Positions 7,899 through 17,083 of a stretch of DNA of 47,875 nucleotides are shown piece after piece. The DNA lies in the IMG/VR virus record IMGVR_UViG_3300037246_000237, positions 1 through 47,875 of that record. One strand, written 5' to 3'. Within the stretch, counting starts at the first letter, position 1. The number at the start of each line of letters is the position of its first letter. The position numbers and the translations under genes are program-made. Source of the DNA: a virus. The notes under the pieces were generated by a model. It ran no database searches. It was not told the origin of the DNA and worked only from the letters and a program-made list of their open reading frames with translations.

Positions 7899-10513
7899 TG
7901 AGCGACTTAAGAGACAATTGGCCCGCTGATAGTGTCAACTCAGATACTAGCACTCGTGAAGACCGCTGGCAGTCGCAGTCATTCGCAGCTACAGGTGCTT
8001 ACACAATAGACGTTATAAGTTACTATGGTAGACGGATTACTGGGGGTGGCAGTATAGGTACTTGCTACATTGAGATTTTCGCTACTGATCCGCTTGACGA
8101 TGGCAAGCCTACTGGGTCAGCGTTAGTTTCACAGGATTTCGACGGTGACTTGATAGACACTTCAAGTGATGCGTGGCATGACATAACGCTGGACACCCCG
8201 CTTTCGCTGACTAGGGCCACGACCTATACAATAATACTTAGAGCGCCCAATTCACCGGGTTCGGCTGAATGGCTCGACTGGCGCGTTGATGCTTTGTCCG
8301 ACTATACATCAGGCGAAAACTTTTCTACCACAAATGGTGGAGCAAGTTATAGTCGCGCTGGCAGTGATTCCACGCTACCATTTAGAGTTTACGGCGCGAG
8401 CGATACCCCAACGCTGCTTGCTGAAATCTTATTTGAAGACGATGCTACCAGCGGTTCTTCCGTTACTACTTCTTCGTGGTATGCTCAAACTATTAGCGCA
8501 AGTGTAGATATTACGCTTATGGGTGTTGACCTTAGCATGTATGCCACTAGCGATTCCGCTGGCACGATTAGTATAGAAGTTTATCCCACTGATGCCGAGG
8601 ACAAACCTGTTACAAGTGGTTCAGCGTTGGGGTCTGCTACTTATAATCGGCCTGACTTCGCGCCACTGTCTGATAGACCTAATCCGTGGATAGGTGTCAA
8701 CTTTGACTCCCCTGTAGCTTTACAGGCCAATACTCACTACGCTATCGTGGTTAGATCGAGCACATCTTCTGCGTCCTATTGGAAGAATGCCTCGATAAGT
8801 GGCACTTATCCGGGTGGTCGGAGCTGGCGGACTAGCGATTCAGGCGCTACATGGGTCGTCTTGGGTTCAAATGGTGATATGGCCATAAAGTCATATGTGT
8901 TTAGCGCCGCTGGCGTTACACCCGAAGACTTAGACTATTCCAAGAAATTAGTTGCAGTGGGCAACAATCAACTCTGGTATGAAGCTACACCGGGCACTAT
9001 GTCCGAACTGGCAGATGCCACTGATGATATTGACTGCGGCGAGCTGCTTAATTTGTTTGAAGGCTACGGAAAAGTTTTCGTGACCAACAAAGATAATCTT
9101 AAGATTGCAGATTTTCAGAACTCAAAAATTACTACTGCTAACGTAGGCGCTGTTTATCCACAGTTCGGAGCACTGCTCGCTGGGGGTACTTCTAATGCTG
9201 GTATGGTAGTAGATTACATAACAACGTTAAGTGGGGCTTGTACTATTTATGGTACGACTGTTACAGAAGAAACTTTTACAAGTGGCGAGGCGATCTCAGG
9301 GGTTAACCCGGATGGTACGAGCGTTTCGTTTACAACTAACAGTGCTGAAGACACTGGGCCACATTGGTACAATTGGACTACTTACGGAAATTCTACTAAT
9401 TTTGGTGCACTGCCACCCAGTGCTACTTTAGGCTGCTTGTTCCGTGGCCGGGCGGTTATAGCGGGTAATACACTAGCACCGCATCAATGGTACATGTCAA
9501 GACAGGCTAATCCGTTTGACTGGATATATGGAATCAATGATGCTCAGTCTGCTGTAGCTGGTAATAACACTGACGCAGGTGAAGTTGGTGACGTAGTTAC
9601 AGCGTTGATTCCCTATAAAGATGATTTCTTGATCTTCGGTTGTGTGGATTCTATTTGGTATCTTACTGGTGATCCTACGAGTGGTGGCTCTCTTGACGAG
9701 TTAGACTTAACGACTGGAATCTTTGGAGCTAACAGCTGGTGCTGGGGCGATCAAGGAGATTTATATTTCTGGGGACTTAACGGTATCTATAAAGTTGCTT
9801 TACCGGGCGGTGTTCCAATGTGTATTTCTGAAATTAGATTACCCGGACTGATCGACGATGAAGCCGCTGGCCCTGACACGCACCGCATTACTATGAGCTA
9901 TGATAAGCGACGAGCTGGAATCTTAACTTCGATTACTAAATTATCTGATGGTTCTAATTCTTGCTACTGGTATGACTTTAGAACTAATGGTTTCTTTCCT
10001 GAGTCATATCCTAATGCGTGTGGTGCTTACAGTTCTATCCTGTATAATGCCATCGACGCTAATTTCAAACAAGTTATGTATGGCTGTGCTGATGGCTATA
10101 TCAGATACCACGATGATGCCGCTAAAGATGATGGCGTTACCAGTGGGGCACAGGCCATTGAAAGCTATGTAACTTTTGGACCGTTTCTTATGTCCAGCTC
10201 TGCTATCAATGAGGGTAAGATTACAGGATTTGACCTGATCCTTGGCGGTGGTGGTAGCTCACCTGAATCTGATGGTGCACAGTATGAACTTTATACTGGT
10301 ACATCGGCGCAAGAAGTAGTAAAAAGAATGGCTGCTGGATCACCTATCGCTGCTGCTGGCGGCACGAGTATATCAGGTAGGCAGCGTAAAACGTTTAAAA
10401 GAAAAGTCCGTGGTGTTTACTGTGGCATAAAGGTTAAAAATATAACGCTTGCTCAAACATGGGCTATGGAACAGGCGTTAATTACAATAGCTAAAGCAGG
10501 GAGACTAAGATAA
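7898..10513 (+). CDS. Tail nozzle protein with two N-terminal beta-sandwich domains
   Basis: This 871-residue protein is likely the tail hub/nozzle. Two homologous beta-sandwich modules occupy about residues 30-168 and 190-335. Shared marks are IEI(F/V)xTD...SA, TxYxIxxR(A/S), and a C-terminal G-S-W/Y motif before a final strand. From about residue 343 to the end the protein resembles nozzle propellers, with motifs such as LVAVGNNQLW, RGRAVIAGN, and DWIYG. The start overlaps the stop of the 74-residue gene (TAATG). The same sandwich module recurs in the gene at 44447, so the modules are probably surface-exposed, glycan- or receptor-directed add-ons. Confidence 0.65.
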   Translation: MSDLRDNWPADSVNSDTSTREDRWQSQSFAATGAYTIDVISYYGRRITGGGSIGTCYIEIFATDPLDDGKPTGSALVSQDFDGDLIDTSSDAWHDITLDTPLSLTRATTYTIILRAPNSPGSAEWLDWRVDALSDYTSGENFSTTNGGASYSRAGSDSTLPFRVYGASDTPTLLAEILFEDDATSGSSVTTSSWYAQTISASVDITLMGVDLSMYATSDSAGTISIEVYPTDAEDKPVTSGSALGSATYNRPDFAPLSDRPNPWIGVNFDSPVALQANTHYAIVVRSSTSSASYWKNASISGTYPGGRSWRTSDSGATWVVLGSNGDMAIKSYVFSAAGVTPEDLDYSKKLVAVGNNQLWYEATPGTMSELADATDDIDCGELLNLFEGYGKVFVTNKDNLKIADFQNSKITTANVGAVYPQFGALLAGGTSNAGMVVDYITTLSGACTIYGTTVTEETFTSGEAISGVNPDGTSVSFTTNSAEDTGPHWYNWTTYGNSTNFGALPPSATLGCLFRGRAVIAGNTLAPHQWYMSRQANPFDWIYGINDAQSAVAGNNTDAGEVGDVVTALIPYKDDFLIFGCVDSIWYLTGDPTSGGSLDELDLTTGIFGANSWCWGDQGDLYFWGLNGIYKVALPGGVPMCISEIRLPGLIDDEAAGPDTHRITMSYDKRRAGILTSITKLSDGSNSCYWYDFRTNGFFPESYPNACGAYSSILYNAIDANFKQVMYGCADGYIRYHDDAAKDDGVTSGAQAIESYVTFGPFLMSSSAINEGKITGFDLILGGGGSSPESDGAQYELYTGTSAQEVVKRMAAGSPIAAAGGTSISGRQRKTFKRKVRGVYCGIKVKNITLAQTWAMEQALITIAKAGRLR

Positions 10514-11394
10514 TGGCTGATGAAAGTATTATGAAAGCTCTTGACAAAGTTTTATCAACGTATAAAGCTGGTGGCGAGTATAGTAAGCAAAGGGCCACGC
10601 AGCTAAAGGGGGAAGAGCGAAGGTATACAGCCGGGGCGCAGCAGGGCCTAGTAAGTCGTGGCTTGTCTGGCACAACTGTAGCTGCTAGTATCCCTTCTGC
10701 ATTCGAGCAAGAAATAGCTGCACCTTATAGGACCGAGACTGAGAGGTTACGATCTGGTGCAGAGATGCAGGGCCTAATGGCTAAAGCTGGTTTCCTTGAG
10801 TCCGCCACGCAGCGCGAGTTTGCAGCGGGGCAGCAGAAGAGTGAGCAAGATGCCGCAATGGCACGATTGACCAAACAGATAGCCGCTAACAGACCGTCCA
10901 AGGCGCGCGCTACTGGTAATCTGGGTACATTCGCAAGCAGAGAAGCAGCAAGGCGATCTGAACTATCGGCTCGTGACGCCTCTACTGGTAGCGGTGGAAC
11001 CTCGCAACATACAGGTGGGGCCACTGGGCGTAACAGCGGATTCGATATTGGTAACTTCGACTTCTACAGTGAGCCAACCTTCGATCAGGCCGGGGGCGAC
11101 TTTAATGCAACTCTCGCCCCTGCTGGCGGTGGCGGCGACTGGGACTTTGCCGCACCTACGATGGATACGCTTGCCGAAGGTGGTATCATGGCTGGTGGCG
11201 CTCCCAGTGCTGGTGCGGATCAAGCAACATCTCTTGAAGACCTTGCTAAACTTGCGGAACAGTGGATGGGACCTGAAGGCGGAGAAGGCCAGACTACAGC
11301 AGAATTTCCTGAATGGGACGAGCTACGGAAAAAAGCGTATAACGTAGGGCCAAATGGCAGACGTAATTTCTCTGATGGCTCTTATAGACTTTAA
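10513..11394 (+). CDS. Internal virion-like protein, Ala/Gly-rich
   Basis: This 293-residue protein begins at an ATG overlapping the preceding stop. Residues 1-140 are helical, Ala/Glu/Gln/Arg-rich and coiled-coil-like. Residues 150-250 are a Gly/Asp/Ser-rich flexible region, and the rest is acidic and short. This composition is common in ejection or internal core proteins that sit downstream of nozzle genes in short-tailed phages. No enzyme motif is visible. Confidence 0.6.
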   Translation: MADESIMKALDKVLSTYKAGGEYSKQRATQLKGEERRYTAGAQQGLVSRGLSGTTVAASIPSAFEQEIAAPYRTETERLRSGAEMQGLMAKAGFLESATQREFAAGQQKSEQDAAMARLTKQIAANRPSKARATGNLGTFASREAARRSELSARDASTGSGGTSQHTGGATGRNSGFDIGNFDFYSEPTFDQAGGDFNATLAPAGGGGDWDFAAPTMDTLAEGGIMAGGAPSAGADQATSLEDLAKLAEQWMGPEGGEGQTTAEFPEWDELRKKAYNVGPNGRRNFSDGSYRL

Positions 11395-11410
11395 CTAAGG
11401 GAGCTATAAC

Positions 11411-13390
11411 ATGGGATCACCTGCTTTAGTCACAAAAGTTGTAAAAGATGATTGGGTAAATTTAAACCGGGTGCTGAGAAAATTAGCCTTCTCAGCACTT
11501 GGTCCAGATTCCATTCCCAGATTCAACGGCATTCAGTTTAACACTGATTTTGAAGATGGAAACGCCGAAGGTAGACTACAGTGGAACAGCGAAGACGGAA
11601 CGCTTGAAGTCGGTATGCCCGGCGGAGCAGTTAATCTTCAGATCGGCCAAGAAATGCTGATCCGGGTTACTAATGGTACTGGTTCCACTATTGCAAATGG
11701 TGCTCCGGTGTTCGTGTCCGGGGCTTCAGGTGTTAATGTAATAGTTGGTTTAGCCGACGCTGATTTTGCAACAGGCATAGGACTTAGAACTATTGCCGTG
11801 GCAACTGAGGCTATAGATGCTGGGCAAAAAGGTTATGTAACGACTGAAGGGCTGGTGCGTGACGTAGACACCAGCATATTCGCAACAGAAGGTGTGCCAG
11901 TTTACTTAGCAAAAGGTGGTGGACTCGCTGTAGCTCCGCCTACTCCGCCTGATATAACTTTCGTTATTGGCGTGGTAGTTAGGAAACATGCTACTGAGGG
12001 GATACTACTTATTCTTCAAACATCGTTGCCAAATTTAAGCGATCTTAGCGACGTGGACAACACACGAGAAGATAACGATATACTTCAGTGGAATAGTTCT
12101 ACGAATATATGGAGCAGCACCAAGGACCTTCTGGGGCTTGAGACTATAAATGTTGCTGGCACGGCAACTGTTGGTGACTTAGAGGTGACTAATGGCGCAA
12201 TAACTTCTGCGACTGGCCTAATTAACTTTGACGATGAGAACTTAGAAACAACAGGTCTTGGGACTTTCGATAGTTTAGAAGTAACTTCTGGTATTATAAA
12301 ATCTGCATCTGGCACAATTGATTTTGACGATGAGAACGTTACAACTACTGGCCTGTTAGATATAGGGGGCTTACTGAGCAGCACAGACCCACCGTTCGCG
12401 GGAGGGGCCATAGCGGTATTTTCCAAAGATGTAGATGACATAACAGGTATCGGTATCAGCAATCTCAGCCTTGGTATTCTTGCAGATCAGAGAATGGCTA
12501 TGGTGGACACTACTGGCCATTATTTAGCATTCGCGCTGCCGGGGGTTGGGAACACTGGTGTTTTGTTCGGGAAGAATCGTAGCTCAGCTGCCTTTTTATT
12601 CAATGCAGGCGGTACTGGTAGAGACTTAGTTATTGGGACCGTACTGGCAAAAGATTTATTCTTCGGAACAACTAATTTAATAAGGATGGCCATATTCGCT
12701 ACTGGCGAGGCAAGCATTTACAACGGCCTTCGTGTAGGGGATACTGCGATTCCAACCGAGATGCTAGAGGTGGTAGGCAATATGGTCTTGCCCAAGACAG
12801 CTGGCAATGGTGTTAAAGTTGACACAACCACGCCCACTTTTGGTTTCAGAGATTTACTAGGCCAAGTAATTGTATCCAACACAGGAGCGACTAAGCCAAC
12901 CCATGTAATTTACCGGGGCACTTTGCGCGCCTATAGGTTCGGGGCAGGAGACGAAGAATATTTTGAGTTCCATATACCCCACGATCATGTTCCGGGTACT
13001 GATATTTTTATACACGTTCACTGGTCCCATAATTCAGCATTGGTAACAGGTGGAACAGTATTGTTTGAACATGAGACTAGCTATGCCAAAGGTCACAATC
13101 AAGCAGCGTTTCCTGCACCAGTAAGCGGAACTATTACAGGGACAGCATCTACTACACAGTACCAGCAGATACTCTCAGAGGTTCAGCTAAGCGCTAGTTC
13201 ACCCAGTGGCTCACAGATTGATACAGCTGATTTAGAGCCAGATGGAATTATACTGATGAGATTTGGTTTGCAGACAAATAGTATTACAAGTTCTGGGGCG
13301 GTCCCAGACCCATTTATTCATTACGTTGATATTCATTATCAAAGTACGAACATGGCTACTAAAGATAAAGCACCGGACTTTTACGCTTAA
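11411..13390 (+). CDS. Tail fibre / spike protein
   Basis: This 659-residue protein resembles tail fibres. A virion-binding N-terminal part is followed by a TNGTGSTIANGAPV beta-helix or barrel region (about residues 85-190). A linker then has the ILQWNSSTNIW motif typical of fibre shafts, and two near repeats end in FDDEN-(L/V)-x-TTGL. The C-terminal region (about 470-659) has a jelly-roll pattern with FHIPHDHVPGTDIFIHVHW, a histidine-rich motif that may bind metal along a trimer axis. It is followed 15 bases later by a second fibre gene. Confidence 0.7.
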   Translation: MGSPALVTKVVKDDWVNLNRVLRKLAFSALGPDSIPRFNGIQFNTDFEDGNAEGRLQWNSEDGTLEVGMPGGAVNLQIGQEMLIRVTNGTGSTIANGAPVFVSGASGVNVIVGLADADFATGIGLRTIAVATEAIDAGQKGYVTTEGLVRDVDTSIFATEGVPVYLAKGGGLAVAPPTPPDITFVIGVVVRKHATEGILLILQTSLPNLSDLSDVDNTREDNDILQWNSSTNIWSSTKDLLGLETINVAGTATVGDLEVTNGAITSATGLINFDDENLETTGLGTFDSLEVTSGIIKSASGTIDFDDENVTTTGLLDIGGLLSSTDPPFAGGAIAVFSKDVDDITGIGISNLSLGILADQRMAMVDTTGHYLAFALPGVGNTGVLFGKNRSSAAFLFNAGGTGRDLVIGTVLAKDLFFGTTNLIRMAIFATGEASIYNGLRVGDTAIPTEMLEVVGNMVLPKTAGNGVKVDTTTPTFGFRDLLGQVIVSNTGATKPTHVIYRGTLRAYRFGAGDEEYFEFHIPHDHVPGTDIFIHVHWSHNSALVTGGTVLFEHETSYAKGHNQAAFPAPVSGTITGTASTTQYQQILSEVQLSASSPSGSQIDTADLEPDGIILMRFGLQTNSITSSGAVPDPFIHYVDIHYQSTNMATKDKAPDFYA

Positions 13391-13405
13391 AGGATTATTA
13401 TTATT

Positions 13406-15661
13406 ATGGCAGACATTTCATATCTACCAGAAGACGAAGGAATTGACATAGATAGTTTTGTGCATGTCAAGGGCGACGTAAAGTTGTATGAAGAAGTAGG
13501 GTTGACCTCTCTTGGGCATCACCTAGCTGCGAAAGCACCAGATGGCCACCTCCATTTTCATGCTCATTCTGAATTTGTTGGCGGGCTTTCTACTTCTGAT
13601 ACTCAAATAATAGAGTCTTACGATTACGCAATTAGGGCAGTTTATCAGCCAGATAATTCAGCTACTTTCGTTGGTACTAACCTAGAGTTCTCTTTCCTGT
13701 CCCCGTCTCATGTGCTGTCAGATAACGCCTATTACCAAGTTGGCCCCGGTGGTGCAGCGGAAGATGTAACTGTCCAAATTTGGCTGGGGACAGATGATAC
13801 TGGCTTTCTTATCTTTGACCAGACCTATGCTGCTGGCTTATTTGTAGCTGACACGGAGATAGAGCTGCACTCCGCTGGGTACGTTGAGTACGACGAGGGT
13901 GCGACATATTTTTTAAGGTACTCAAGTTCAGGTAACTTTTCCCTGAAGGCCAACGCAGCTCTGACTATGCCTTGGTTCGCTGTTGATGTTAGCAGCGTGC
14001 GCGAAGATAACTTGCTTCAAACGAAACCTTGGGTCGATGGTGACAGCTGGGACGATGGCGACTACTTTATCGACAGTAGAATGATTTACGTTTGTAATAC
14101 TACTGGTGTGCAGACAGGAACCTTCGCTGGCAACTCTGACAAGTGGGACTTGCTCGGTTCTTCAGACGGTCACAGCCATGTTGAGCTTGACGGTGACTTT
14201 ACAGAGATTTTTAACTCTGCTGGTATGCTAAAGATTCAACCTGACGCGCAAGGTGATGTTGAACTGTTCGGTGACACTGATGTTGACAATTCAGATAACG
14301 GTAAAATGCTATATATCCACCGAAGAGCACCTGAAGGCAATAACTACATGAGAATGTATATTACGTCTAGTAAGGCAGGAATGTTCCATTCTAATTCAGA
14401 CATGACATTTCAAGGTCAGGTTTCTTTTACCATCAGATCGGTAACTGGTAATATAGTTTTACAGATGGGAGATACCGCAGGTAGCAAAGAGGTTAGGTTC
14501 AGGGACAAGGACGCTACTACTGTAGCCACTATGGACAGCAATGGTAATTTTGACTGCGATGGTGACGCTACAGTAGGTAGCTTAACTTCAATTGGTAATG
14601 TAGACGTACTTAATAGCCTTACCGTGGGTAATGACGTTATAGTCACAGATGATGTTCTGATCTATGGCGATGTAAGCGCAAGAATAGTCGAGGTCAGAAG
14701 TGCAGTAGTCTTTCAGGATAAATCAACTCAAGAAGAAGCTGTCGAGCGACATTTCTCCCAAGGGCACACTCATACTGCGATCTACAATAATGACTGGTAT
14801 GATGCAGACGCAGAAAGTATGTCAGAGCGTGATATACATTTTAGCCCAGATGGTTTAATGATGTATGTAATTGGTTTAGCCGATAGCGGGGTGGGAGACT
14901 GTTCAATATGGGAATATGAACTTACTGTTCCTTGGGATTTATCAACAGTGGGTACACCGACTATAAAGAATATTGATACTTACGGAAACAATCAGGTTGG
15001 TCTATTTATTAGTATAGATGGTAGAAGGTTATGGACAGTATGCACAGCTAACGATACTGTAATTGAATATGCGATGAATCCTTGGAATATTTCAGCTTTA
15101 ACATGGGTACAGGCCAAAGACATATCAGGGCAAGACTCTTCCCCTTCCGCTGTATTTTGGAGCGCGAATGGGAACAGGCTGTTCGTGGCAGGAGATAATG
15201 ACAATGACATCGTTGCATTTTCTGTGGCTAACGAGTGGGACATATCTGGCATATCGTGGTTTGAGAATTTTGGAACAGACATTAACGCTCCGACAGGATT
15301 ATATTTTAGTTCAGATGGACGTAGAATGTACGTGATGGACGGAAGTGCGGAAGATGACATACATGAGTTTCACCTGTCTTTACCTTGGAGGATAGCAACA
15401 GCAAGGCTCGTCAACCTATTCGACGTAAGCTCAGAAAACAATAGCCCTCAAGGTATTTTCCTTACACCAGATAACTCGAAGATTTTTATGGTAGGCACAG
15501 GTACACCAGATGGAGTTTACAGGTATGATCTTGGCCTTGAGGCAAAGGGCACAGTAATAGCAAGTGCATTTAAAGCAACCAATCTCCCAACGTCAGACCC
15601 GGTAGACGCAGGTGCGTTCTGGAATGACAGCGGGACAATTAAAATATCAAGCGGAAGCTAG
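13406..15661 (+). CDS. Tail fibre with C-terminal beta-propeller
   Basis: This 751-residue protein has an N-terminal adhesin-like region with histidine motifs (HLHFHAHSEF near 50), a middle pyocin-like shaft, and a C-terminal beta-propeller (about 465-725). At least five blades recur, each with a (S/T)xDGxxMYV-type strand and an EF/EY-x-L-x-x-PWDIS-type closing strand. The product is probably a receptor-binding or glycan-recognising fibre. The final 25 residues end in a WNDSGTIKISSG-type tip. Confidence 0.75.
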   Translation: MADISYLPEDEGIDIDSFVHVKGDVKLYEEVGLTSLGHHLAAKAPDGHLHFHAHSEFVGGLSTSDTQIIESYDYAIRAVYQPDNSATFVGTNLEFSFLSPSHVLSDNAYYQVGPGGAAEDVTVQIWLGTDDTGFLIFDQTYAAGLFVADTEIELHSAGYVEYDEGATYFLRYSSSGNFSLKANAALTMPWFAVDVSSVREDNLLQTKPWVDGDSWDDGDYFIDSRMIYVCNTTGVQTGTFAGNSDKWDLLGSSDGHSHVELDGDFTEIFNSAGMLKIQPDAQGDVELFGDTDVDNSDNGKMLYIHRRAPEGNNYMRMYITSSKAGMFHSNSDMTFQGQVSFTIRSVTGNIVLQMGDTAGSKEVRFRDKDATTVATMDSNGNFDCDGDATVGSLTSIGNVDVLNSLTVGNDVIVTDDVLIYGDVSARIVEVRSAVVFQDKSTQEEAVERHFSQGHTHTAIYNNDWYDADAESMSERDIHFSPDGLMMYVIGLADSGVGDCSIWEYELTVPWDLSTVGTPTIKNIDTYGNNQVGLFISIDGRRLWTVCTANDTVIEYAMNPWNISALTWVQAKDISGQDSSPSAVFWSANGNRLFVAGDNDNDIVAFSVANEWDISGISWFENFGTDINAPTGLYFSSDGRRMYVMDGSAEDDIHEFHLSLPWRIATARLVNLFDVSSENNSPQGIFLTPDNSKIFMVGTGTPDGVYRYDLGLEAKGTVIASAFKATNLPTSDPVDAGAFWNDSGTIKISSGS

Positions 15662-15674
15662 GTAAAGGAGAATC

Positions 15675-15887
15675 ATGGATATAACAATAACAATTCCAGT
15701 AGCTAATGAAGCTGCCGTTATAGCAGGGTTTCTTGCCGAAGTACCGCAAGATGCTGAGTCAGTTCTATCAAACAAGGACTGGATAGCCCAGCAGTTTCAA
15801 AACTGGTTTAACAAGAAACAGGCCACAGGCACACGTGCTCTGGCGGCTGACGCAGCGGTAGTTGTCGCTGATGCCTTTAAACAGTAA
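15675..15887 (+). CDS. Small fibre-region protein, paralogue A
   Basis: This 70-residue protein starts with a short beta-strand motif (ITITIPVANEA) and continues as helix with a WI-Q-Q motif near 36-40 and a G-x-RALA segment. It is homologous in outline to the next gene: ITxP start, (N/D)(K/Q)(D/E)WI, a Lys-rich turn, R-x-LA and an Ala-rich C-terminus. Similar small proteins sit beside tail genes in many phages, but their role is unknown. Confidence 0.7.
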   Translation: MDITITIPVANEAAVIAGFLAEVPQDAESVLSNKDWIAQQFQNWFNKKQATGTRALAADAAVVVADAFKQ

Positions 15888-15899
15888 CGGAGAATAATT

Positions 15900-16112
15900 A
15901 TGGCAGACTTAATTTTAACAGTTACAATTCCTGATGCTATGGTAGCTAGGTCTAAAGCCAGAAGTTTAGCGAACAGACCTAATACTTCTGAGTACAACGA
16001 TCAAGAATGGATCGAATTTCAGATAAAAGAATTTTTAAAGCAGTGTGATAAAAATGGCAAGCGTAAATTAGCAATGGAAGCAGCAGACAATGATGACATG
16101 TTCCAAGAGTAA
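15900..16112 (+). CDS. Small fibre-region protein, paralogue B
   Basis: This 70-residue protein is the tandem relative of the 15675 gene and has the same length. Shared marks are the N-terminal VTIP strand, a DQEWI motif near 37-41, a KNGKRKLAMEA segment, and an acidic end finishing in Phe-Gln-Glu. The two genes are 12 bases apart, each with an AGGAGAAT or CGGAG site, so they look like a recent tandem duplication that diverged. Confidence 0.7.
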   Translation: MADLILTVTIPDAMVARSKARSLANRPNTSEYNDQEWIEFQIKEFLKQCDKNGKRKLAMEAADNDDMFQE

Positions 16113-16123
16113 GGAGAATTGAT

Positions 16124-17080
16124 ATGGCAGGTGGACTAAAATATTCACCACTACCAGCGCAGCAGCAACCGAATACTATGGGCACACAGCCTGTTCAACC
16201 GGGTGCTTCTACCGCTGGTGGTGGTCAGCCTCAAGCTGCTCCTTCTGGTTACTCCGGGGGTATGCAGCTTCTTCAACAGCAGGACAAAGATTATGCAATG
16301 TCTCTAATGCAGCGGTATGATAACGAAGCAAATGCGCTAGAGCAGCAGTATATGTCTGATGAAGTATTCGCCAGTAAGCGTATTGCGCTACAGGCCAAGT
16401 ATAAAAATGCTTGGATAGAACGTGAGTATGCTTCTAGGCAGAGTGTACAATCAATTAGACGAATAAAAACAGCAGTTGGAAAAGGTGAGATGGACGCGCT
16501 CGCAGGTGAACAGGCAATATGGAAAATGGTTCTCGAGCCAGAAACATACGCAGCTAAGTATCCTAAACCTGATACGCCTACTACTCCGTTCAGTGGCTCA
16601 AGGGTTAGATCATCTACGGCTTTGATGGGTGAGTTTGCCGCTGGCGCTGAAGACAAGAGGGGGCTTGAGTGGGGTGATCCTAAGAAGACTAAAGAAAGTC
16701 TCATAGATCAATATACTGCATGGCGCGGGCAAGTCGGTTATGAGAATCTTGATCCTATGCACCAGCGGCAGTTAGATCAACGGTGGGACTCGATCATGCG
16801 CAGCGACAAAAAGTATAGCACATGGTTCAGTGACAAGACCAGAAAGAAAACTAACGCTGAAGTAAAAGCATTACGTTTAAAAGGTCCTCTTGGAAAAGAG
16901 ATGAGTAAACGATTAGTAGACCAGCCACCTCGCGCAGTTGATTCGCGCATAGGTAGTTCTATTAGAAAAACAATGGCTAGGCAACCGCAGCGACAGCAGC
17001 CACCTTCGCAAGAAGAGTTGAAGGCTACCCGTACTCCTGCTGCCTATGAACAGGGTGTAAAACTAGGTTACTGGAAATAA
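16124..17080 (+). CDS. Internal virion / ejection protein, Gln-rich
   Basis: This 318-residue protein has a Pro/Gln/Gly/Ala-rich N-terminus (1-50), a long charged helical middle (about 55-135) and a basic C-terminus rich in Gln, Arg and Pro. It sits directly before the largest gene with only a 3-base gap. By composition and place it belongs to the set of proteins ejected into the host with the DNA. No catalytic motif is visible. Confidence 0.6.
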   Translation: MAGGLKYSPLPAQQQPNTMGTQPVQPGASTAGGGQPQAAPSGYSGGMQLLQQQDKDYAMSLMQRYDNEANALEQQYMSDEVFASKRIALQAKYKNAWIEREYASRQSVQSIRRIKTAVGKGEMDALAGEQAIWKMVLEPETYAAKYPKPDTPTTPFSGSRVRSSTALMGEFAAGAEDKRGLEWGDPKKTKESLIDQYTAWRGQVGYENLDPMHQRQLDQRWDSIMRSDKKYSTWFSDKTRKKTNAEVKALRLKGPLGKEMSKRLVDQPPRAVDSRIGSSIRKTMARQPQRQQPPSQEELKATRTPAAYEQGVKLGYWK

Positions 17081-17083
17081 ATT

